From Thiocystis violascens DSM 198 (GTDB lineage: Bacteria; Pseudomonadota; Gammaproteobacteria; Chromatiales; Chromatiaceae): a stretch of DNA of 64,000 bases. Shown here one piece after another: positions 59,079-64,000 of the stretch. Under the pieces are notes generated by a model. That model was not told where the DNA came from and ran no database searches. It worked only from the letters and a program-made list of their open reading frames with translations. Numbering within the stretch: the stretch's first letter is position 1; each line of letters opens with the position of its first letter. Location of the stretch: positions 4,089,412-4,153,411 of the forward strand of contig NC_018012.1 of NCBI RefSeq assembly GCF_000227745.2. The letters run 5' to 3'. Both the position numbers and the translations under genes were made by a program.

Positions 59079-60101
59079 ATGATGGATCCCACCCCGATCT
59101 GGTATGGCAAGGACAAGCCCTTGCTCTGGAACGCGCTCTCGCTGCTTCTCCTGCCCCTGTCCTGGCTCTATTGCACGGTCGTGCGGCTGCGGCGGCTCGG
59201 TTATCGGCTCGGCTGGCTGACCAGCCGGCGCCTGCCGGTTCCGGTCATCGTGGTCGGCAATCTGACTGTCGGCGGGACCGGCAAGACGCCGCTAACGTTG
59301 CGGCTCGCGTCCCTGCTGCGCGAGCGCGGCTGGACACCCAGCATCGTCACCCGCGGCTATGGCGGTCTGTCCGCGACCTGGCCGCAACCGGTGCATGCGG
59401 AGAGCGACCCGGCCATGGTCGGCGATGAAGCCGTCCTGCTGGCGCGTCGCAGCGGCTGCACCGTGGTGGCGGGACCGGATCGTGCCGAGGCCGGCGCGCT
59501 GGCGCTGCGTCTGGGTGGCTGCGACATTCTGCTCACCGACGACGGGCTCCAGCACAGTCGGATGGCACGGGATCTGGAGATCGCGTTGGTCGATGGCGAA
59601 CGCGGCTTCGGCAACGGCCGCTGTCTGCCCGCCGGTCCGTTGCGCGAGCCGCCGAGCCGACTGAGAAGCGTCGATCTGGTGCTCTATCACGGCGGGACCG
59701 GACCCGATCCCCGGATGCGGCTGGTTCCCGGCGCGGCGGTGAATCTGCGCCGCCCCGAGCTGACCCGTCCGCTCGCCGACTTTCGCGGACTGCGAGTACT
59801 CGCGGTCGCCGGCATCGGTCATCCGGAGCGTTATTTCGCGCTGCTGGCGGATACCGGACTCGACATCGAAGCGCGACCCTACCCGGATCATCACAAGTTC
59901 ACGGCCAGCGATCTGGCGCGGTGGCCCGATGGTCCGGTGCTCATGACCGAAAAGGATGCCGTCAAGTGCGCGGCCTTTGCCGGCGATAACCACTGGTATC
60001 TCCCCGTGGAAGCGAGTCTGGACGAGACGTTTCTGGCGCGTTTCGAGGCTAAACTTGCGGCATTCGCCCTTCAACTCTGTTCAGGACACGCGCATGTCTA
60101 A
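59079..60101 (+). CDS. lpxK: Tetraacyldisaccharide 4'-kinase
   Basis: A 340-residue membrane-associated kinase that phosphorylates the lipid A precursor at the 4' position. The N-terminal hydrophobic anchor (LSLLLLPLSWLYCTVVRLRR) is followed by the P-loop IVVGNLTVGGTGKTPLTLRL, then GYGGLSATWP, DEAVLLARRSG and DILLTDDGLQHSRMARDLEI, where LTDDGLQH is diagnostic of LpxK. A C-terminal domain has FRGLRVLAVAGIGHPERYF and DHHKFTASDL. Its stop codon overlaps the kdsB start by 8 bases. It is the fourth gene of the envelope operon. Confidence 0.96.
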   Translation: MMDPTPIWYGKDKPLLWNALSLLLLPLSWLYCTVVRLRRLGYRLGWLTSRRLPVPVIVVGNLTVGGTGKTPLTLRLASLLRERGWTPSIVTRGYGGLSATWPQPVHAESDPAMVGDEAVLLARRSGCTVVAGPDRAEAGALALRLGGCDILLTDDGLQHSRMARDLEIALVDGERGFGNGRCLPAGPLREPPSRLRSVDLVLYHGGTGPDPRMRLVPGAAVNLRRPELTRPLADFRGLRVLAVAGIGHPERYFALLADTGLDIEARPYPDHHKFTASDLARWPDGPVLMTEKDAVKCAAFAGDNHWYLPVEASLDETFLARFEAKLAAFALQLCSGHAHV

Positions 60102-60864
60102 CCGCTTCAAAATCGTCATCCCGGCCCGTAACGGTTCCACCCGACTGCCCGGCAAGCCGCTGATCGAACTCGCCGGCAAGCCCATGATCCAGCATGTCGT
60201 GGAGCGGGCACTAGCGAGCACAGCCGCCGAGGTGGTGGTGGCGACCGATGACCAGCGTATCGTCGCGGCCTGCGCCGGGTTGGGCGTCGAAGCGGTCATG
60301 ACCAGCGTCGAGCATTGCAGCGGCAGCGACCGCATCGCCGAGGCGATCGGGTGGCTTGGCTGGGACGACGACACCATCGTGGTCAATCTCCAGGGCGACG
60401 AGCCCTGCATGCCCGCCGCGCTGATCGACCAGGTTGCCGCCAACCTGGCGGAATTGACCGGAACCGGAATGGCCACCCTGGCCTATCCCATCCGCGACAG
60501 CAGTCACCTGTTCGATCCTCATGTGGTGAAAGTCGTGACCGATGCCGCCGGTTTCGCGCTCTATTTCTCCCGCGCGCCAATCCCCTGGCACCGCGACGAG
60601 TTTCTGGGCAGCAGGCAGTTCGTTCTGCCGTCGTCGATGGTTTTTCTGCGGCACATCGGTCTCTATGCCTACCGCGCGGGCTTCCTGAAGCGCTATGTCG
60701 CCTGGCCGCCCGCGCCGCTGGAACAGGCCGAATCGCTTGAACAGCTTCGCGTGCTCTGGCATGGCGAACGGATCCATGTCGGTCTGGCCGCCGAGGAGCC
60801 GGGGCAGGGGGTGGATACGGTCGAGGATCTGGCGCGGGTAGTGAAGAGGATGGGTGTGAGTTGA
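60094..60864 (+). CDS. kdsB: 3-deoxy-manno-octulosonate cytidylyltransferase
   Basis: A 256-residue enzyme that activates Kdo to CMP-Kdo for the lipopolysaccharide inner core. The ATG at 60094 (MSNRFKIVIPARNGSTRLPG) is the family start, and the pyrophosphorylase loop PARNGSTRLPGKPL is plain. Other signatures are EVVVATDDQRI, NLQGDEPCMPAALID, YFSRAPIPWHRDEF and HIGLYAYRAGFLKRYV, and EQLRVLWHGERIHV near the end. The length matches KdsB. It is the last gene of the operon and overlaps lpxK. Confidence 0.96.
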   Translation: MSNRFKIVIPARNGSTRLPGKPLIELAGKPMIQHVVERALASTAAEVVVATDDQRIVAACAGLGVEAVMTSVEHCSGSDRIAEAIGWLGWDDDTIVVNLQGDEPCMPAALIDQVAANLAELTGTGMATLAYPIRDSSHLFDPHVVKVVTDAAGFALYFSRAPIPWHRDEFLGSRQFVLPSSMVFLRHIGLYAYRAGFLKRYVAWPPAPLEQAESLEQLRVLWHGERIHVGLAAEEPGQGVDTVEDLARVVKRMGVS

Positions 60865-61022
60865 TGGAGAAGTGGACATGAGGCCACTTTACGTTGCGCA
60901 AGGCGACCGTACTGAATGGATCGCAGTCATCTCTGTAATTTATAGATAAATATCAACATGTGATTAGATATTTAATGAAATGTTAAAACCCCAGTGATCG
61001 GTCCATACACTGACCACTAACA

Positions 61023-61040
61023 CGGGACATCCCTGTCCCG
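61023..61040. terminator. Small hairpin after actP
   Basis: CGGGACA and TGTCCCG with a 4-base loop lie 15 bases beyond the actP stop on the minus strand. The stem is only 7 bp and no T-run follows. Confidence 0.4.
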
Positions 61041-61054
61041 AATGGTCTCGGCCT

Positions 61055-62776
61055 TTAGTGGCTTGCGCCTCCCTCGGCACCAATACCCGTCTCGCAACGG
61101 ATCCGCTGTGCATCGAAAGCGGCCCGATCGATTTTGGCGCGCTCGGAGTTGTCGAAAATCGAGAACAGCCAGATACAGGCGAAGGAGATCGGGATCGAGA
61201 CGATCGCCGGGTTGTTCAGCATGATCAGGCCGACCGACTTGCCGTCCTCGCCCACGTGGCCGAGCACGTCGCCCCACACCGCTTTCGACATGACCGTCAA
61301 CACAAAGGCGCTGATGAGTCCGGCGAAACCGCCGATCAGCGCGCCGCGCGTGGTCATCTTGCTCCAGAAGATGGAGGCGACCAGCACCGGGAAGTTGGCG
61401 CTCGCCGCGATCGCGAAGGCCAGACCCACCATGAAGGCGACGTTCTGACTCTCGAAGGCGATGCCCAGCCCAATGGCGACCAGTCCCAGACCGAAGGTGG
61501 CGAACTTGGAGACGCGGATTTCGGTGGTCTCGTTGCTGCGACCGCGCGCGATCACGCTGGCGTAGAGGTCATGCGAGATGGCGGAGGCGCCGGCCAAAGT
61601 CAAACCCGAGACCACGGCGAGGATGGTGGCGAAGGCCACGGCCGAGATGAAGCCGAGGAAGAGATCGCCGCCGACCGCTTTGGCCAGATGGATGGCGACC
61701 ATATTGGTTCCGCCATTGATTCCGCTGACAAGCTGACCCTGGATGACCGAGCCATCCGCCGCTAGCGCCGCCGGCTTGAAGAACTCTGGGTTTTGAGCTA
61801 GCAGCACGATGGCCGCGAAGCCGATGATGAAGGTCAGGATGTAGAAATAGCCGATGAAACCGGTGGCGTAGAAGACCGATTTACGCGCCTCCTTGGCATC
61901 CGGCACGGTGAAGAAGCGCATCAGGATATGCGGCAGACCGGCGGTGCCGAACATGAGCGCCAGGCCGAGCGAGATGGCGTTGATCGGGTCCGTCACCAGC
62001 GAGCCGGGCGACATGATGGCGCCAGCCTTGGGATGCGTCTCGACCGCCTGCCGGAACATCTCCTCGGGGGAGAAATTGAAGGCTGACAGCGCCGCGACCG
62101 CCATGAAGGTCGCGCCGCACAGCAGCAGCACCGCCTTGATGATCTGCACCCAGGTGGTGGCGGTCATGCCGCCGAAGATCACATAGACCATCATCAGGAC
62201 GCCGACGATGACCACGGCCATCCAATACTCCAGACCGAACAGAAGCTGGATCAGCTTACCGGCGCCGACCATCTGCGCAATCAGGTAGAAGGCGACCACG
62301 ACCAGCGAGGAGATCGCCGCCATGGTGCGGATCTGGGTCTGACCGAAGCGGTAGGAGGAGACGTCGGCGAAGGTGAACTTGCCCAGGTTACGGATCTGCT
62401 CGGCGATCAGGAACATGATGATCGGCCAGCCGACCAGGAAGCCGATGGAGTAGATCAGACCGTCGTAGCCGGAGGCGAACACCAGGCCGGAGATGCCCAG
62501 GAAGGAGGCGGCGGACATGTAGTCGCCGGCGATGGCCAGACCGTTCTGGAAGCCGGTGATGCCGCCGCCCGCGGTATAGAACTCCTTGGCGGTACGGGTG
62601 CGCTTGGCCGCCCAGTAGGTGATGCCCAGGGTTGCCGCGACGAACGCGACGAACATGTAGATGGCCGTCATGTTCACCGACTGTTGCTCGACGGCGCCGG
62701 AAAGTGCTGGCGCGGCCACGAGCATGAAGGGGGTCAGCAGGGCGAGCAGGACGCCCCAGATCGCGAAGCGCTTCAT
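61055..62776 (-). CDS. actP: Acetate permease, sodium:solute symporter family
   Basis: A 573-residue inner-membrane transporter with about 13-14 transmembrane helices and an N-terminal signal-like hydrophobic segment, as in ActP. Signatures include FYTAGGGITGFQNGLAIAGD (SSS motif), MSAASFLGISGLVFASGYDG, GLPHILMRFFTVPDAKEARK and SGLTLAGASAISHDLYASVI. It imports acetate and perhaps other short carboxylates with Na+ or H+. Acetate is a usual photoassimilation substrate in purple sulfur bacteria. It overlaps the upstream yjcH by four bases (ATGA). Confidence 0.94.
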   Translation of the reverse strand: MKRFAIWGVLLALLTPFMLVAAPALSGAVEQQSVNMTAIYMFVAFVAATLGITYWAAKRTRTAKEFYTAGGGITGFQNGLAIAGDYMSAASFLGISGLVFASGYDGLIYSIGFLVGWPIIMFLIAEQIRNLGKFTFADVSSYRFGQTQIRTMAAISSLVVVAFYLIAQMVGAGKLIQLLFGLEYWMAVVIVGVLMMVYVIFGGMTATTWVQIIKAVLLLCGATFMAVAALSAFNFSPEEMFRQAVETHPKAGAIMSPGSLVTDPINAISLGLALMFGTAGLPHILMRFFTVPDAKEARKSVFYATGFIGYFYILTFIIGFAAIVLLAQNPEFFKPAALAADGSVIQGQLVSGINGGTNMVAIHLAKAVGGDLFLGFISAVAFATILAVVSGLTLAGASAISHDLYASVIARGRSNETTEIRVSKFATFGLGLVAIGLGIAFESQNVAFMVGLAFAIAASANFPVLVASIFWSKMTTRGALIGGFAGLISAFVLTVMSKAVWGDVLGHVGEDGKSVGLIMLNNPAIVSIPISFACIWLFSIFDNSERAKIDRAAFDAQRIRCETGIGAEGGASH

Positions 62777-63081
62777 TGGAGATCCTCGCGGATGGCTTTG
62801 GTCAGGGCATCGAACTTGCCGTTGGCCTTGGAGACGTAGAGTCCGGTCAGGATGAACGAGGCAACGATGATGATGACGCCGACCGGGATGCCGACCGTGG
62901 TCACGGCGCCCTCGGAGATCGGGGTGCCCAGCAGGCTAGGCGCGAAGGCGATGACCAGGATAAAACCGTAATACATCGCCAACATGAGGACCGTCAGGTT
63001 CCAGGCGAAACACTTGCGTGAACACACCAGCTCCTGATAGCGAGGATGCGCCTTGATGGCGTCGACCGAGGCTTGCTGCAT
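62773..63081 (-). CDS. yjcH: DUF485 membrane protein (YjcH)
   Basis: A 102-residue inner-membrane protein with two transmembrane helices (LTVLMLAMYYGFILVIAFAP and GVIIIVASFILTGLYVSKAN). It has the DUF485 pattern HPRYQELVCSRKCFAWNLTV. This small protein is almost always the upstream partner of actP and is probably an accessory of the permease. The overlap with actP shows cotranslation. Confidence 0.93.
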   Translation of the reverse strand: MQQASVDAIKAHPRYQELVCSRKCFAWNLTVLMLAMYYGFILVIAFAPSLLGTPISEGAVTTVGIPVGVIIIVASFILTGLYVSKANGKFDALTKAIREDLQ

Positions 63082-63483
63082 TGGGTAGTCCTAAAATGAA
63101 GTGAATGGGATGATCGAGAGTCAGGCGGCGCAACGGGATCCCGGCCTGGGATTCCGCTGAAAAACACGCGCGCGCAGTGTCGCCCCGCGTACTCGTGAGA
63201 CGAGTACGACGCCTCTCTGTGATGTTATTGTTGATTGCGCACGCGCGATCCGGGCAGGGGGCGATTGTGTTGGTGCGTCGTGCAAAGAGTCAATGGGTGG
63301 AGCGCTTCTATTTATCTATCCGTTGTATTGGTTTCGTCGCGCGCGCCGGGATCGGCGCTTGGCAACTGCTCATTCTCCGTTCCCGATTTCTGAGCAGCAT
63401 CGTTGTCGAACTGATTCTTCGATCGTCACTTTCGTCCCCTTGGGAGCGGGGCGTTCCGCCTTCGCTCCCAAAGCGATGAGTCT
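63082..63483. other. Intergenic region upstream of yjcH-actP
   Basis: About 400 bases. It should hold the yjcH promoter on the minus strand and the 3' untranslated part of the next gene. A plus-strand frame at 63177-63479 looks Arg/Ser-rich and unconvincing. Small palindromes such as TACTCGTGAGACGAGTA (63190-63206) are seen, and a CTTGGGAGCGGGGCGTTCCG region (63438-63457) is GC-rich. Nothing more is supported. Confidence 0.45.
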
Positions 63484-64000
63484 CTAAACTCGCACGCCCG
63501 CGGCGACACTGTAGCTATCCAGGACGTTGAGATAGTTGGCCCGCTCGAATTCGGCCGGATTGGGCACCGTCAGCGCGCTGACGCGGCCACGGAAATCGTC
63601 GACGGACTCGAACCCCTGTTCGGACATCCAGTCCTGGATTCCGGTCAGAATCAGGGCGGTATACGCCGGCCCCTTCTGCAGCAGGACGCTACACAGATGC
63701 ACCACGTCGGCACCGGCGAGCAGCAGCTTGATGGCGTCCTCGGCGGTATGAATGCCACCGGTGGCGCCGAGCGAAAGACCTTCGTGACGTCCGTGGAGGA
63801 TGGCGATCCAGCGCATCGCGAGCAGGATCTCCGCCGAGGTCGAGGGACGCAGGGTCGATTGCAGCCGCAAGCCCTGAATGTCGATATCCGGTTGATAGAA
63901 ACGGTTGAAGAGTGCCACGCCGTTGGCGCCGGCCGCGGCCAGTCGGCTGACCATGTTACCGACCGAGCTGAAGGCGGAGGAGAGTTTCATGTTGATCGGG
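63484..64000 (-). CDS. Dihydroorotate-dehydrogenase-like protein, C-terminal part
   Basis: The last 172 codons of a gene that continues past the right edge. It reads MKLSSAFSSVGNMVSRLAAA and then GVALFNRFYQPDID, SLGATGGIHTAEDAIKLLLA and GADVVHLCSVLLQKGPAYTA. These are the FMN-binding barrel end and phosphate loop of class 1-like dihydroorotate or dihydropyrimidine dehydrogenases. The in-frame Pro-Ile-Asn before MKLSS shows that the frame extends to the left of this Met, so it is not the start. In several bacteria this DHODH-like type is not the true pyrD, so no symbol is given. Confidence 0.82.
   Translation of the reverse strand, partial: PINMKLSSAFSSVGNMVSRLAAAGANGVALFNRFYQPDIDIQGLRLQSTLRPSTSAEILLAMRWIAILHGRHEGLSLGATGGIHTAEDAIKLLLAGADVVHLCSVLLQKGPAYTALILTGIQDWMSEQGFESVDDFRGRVSALTVPNPAEFERANYLNVLDSYSVAAGVRV

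Noticed and set aside
63177..63479. 100-codon plus-strand frame in the gap before yjcH
   Set aside because: No ribosome-binding site, Arg/Ser-rich composition and no motif.

Overview
The window looks like a chromosomal piece of a purple sulfur gammaproteobacterium (Chromatiaceae-like). It is GC-rich and carries a Gly/Tyr-rich sulfur globule protein, a soxX-soxA-soxK-soxL thiosulfate-oxidation cluster, an uptake [NiFe] hydrogenase (hupS and the start of hupL), a protein with a protochlorophyllide-reductase-type C-terminal domain, and an acetate permease. The rest of the gene content (msbA-lpxK-kdsB, argS-SPOR, priA, murI, leuA) is typical of gammaproteobacteria. The species cannot be named from the sequence alone.

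Layout. 1-1189: hupS and the 5' end of hupL on the minus strand. 1550-4560: a decayed patch with helicase debris, a lipoprotein gene, an intact IS5-type insertion sequence with a 3-bp target duplication, and a 93-bp MITE-like inverted repeat. 4700-18131: a GH13 glycosidase, an outer-membrane protein, alr, a RIO kinase, a DUF427 protein, the PCP_red-domain protein, a large hybrid histidine kinase, then leuA coupled to a family-4-type uracil-DNA glycosylase gene. 18244-18645: sulfur globule protein with a clear terminator. 18767-22111: a tight minus-strand operon olsB-olsA-glycosyltransferase-PAP2, probably for ornithine-lipid synthesis and modification. 22534-28289: a dicarboxylate symporter, a MurE-type ligase, an HExxH protein, an exported Hsp20-like protein, an NTF2-like protein and mtaB.

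29581-37881 encodes a 2766-residue secreted multidomain protein that joins lamin-tail domains, a beta-propeller, Calx-beta, a 5'-nucleotidase and an ExeM-type endonuclease. It is the most striking gene here and is probably an extracellular DNA/nucleotide-degrading machine. It is followed by a PEP-CTERM protein, murI, a large Cys-rich secreted protein of unknown function, and an exported MsrA-thioredoxin-MsrB fusion. 44105-49225 holds SPOR protein, argS and priA. 49702-51900 holds an HNH protein, a fructosamine-kinase-family gene, sixA-like and tRNA-Leu(UAG). 52982-55590 is the sox cluster without soxB. 55954-60864 is the exbB-exbD-msbA-lpxK-kdsB envelope operon. The window ends with yjcH-actP and the 3' part of a dihydroorotate-dehydrogenase-like gene.

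Between genes there is a rich set of dispersed repeats. The most notable family has termini like AAGGCGATTTCCGGAAAA and occurs as three full elements of 178-218 bp, each bounded by inverted copies of about 28-30 bp, plus solo ends. Two of the solo ends supply the stop codons of neighbouring genes.
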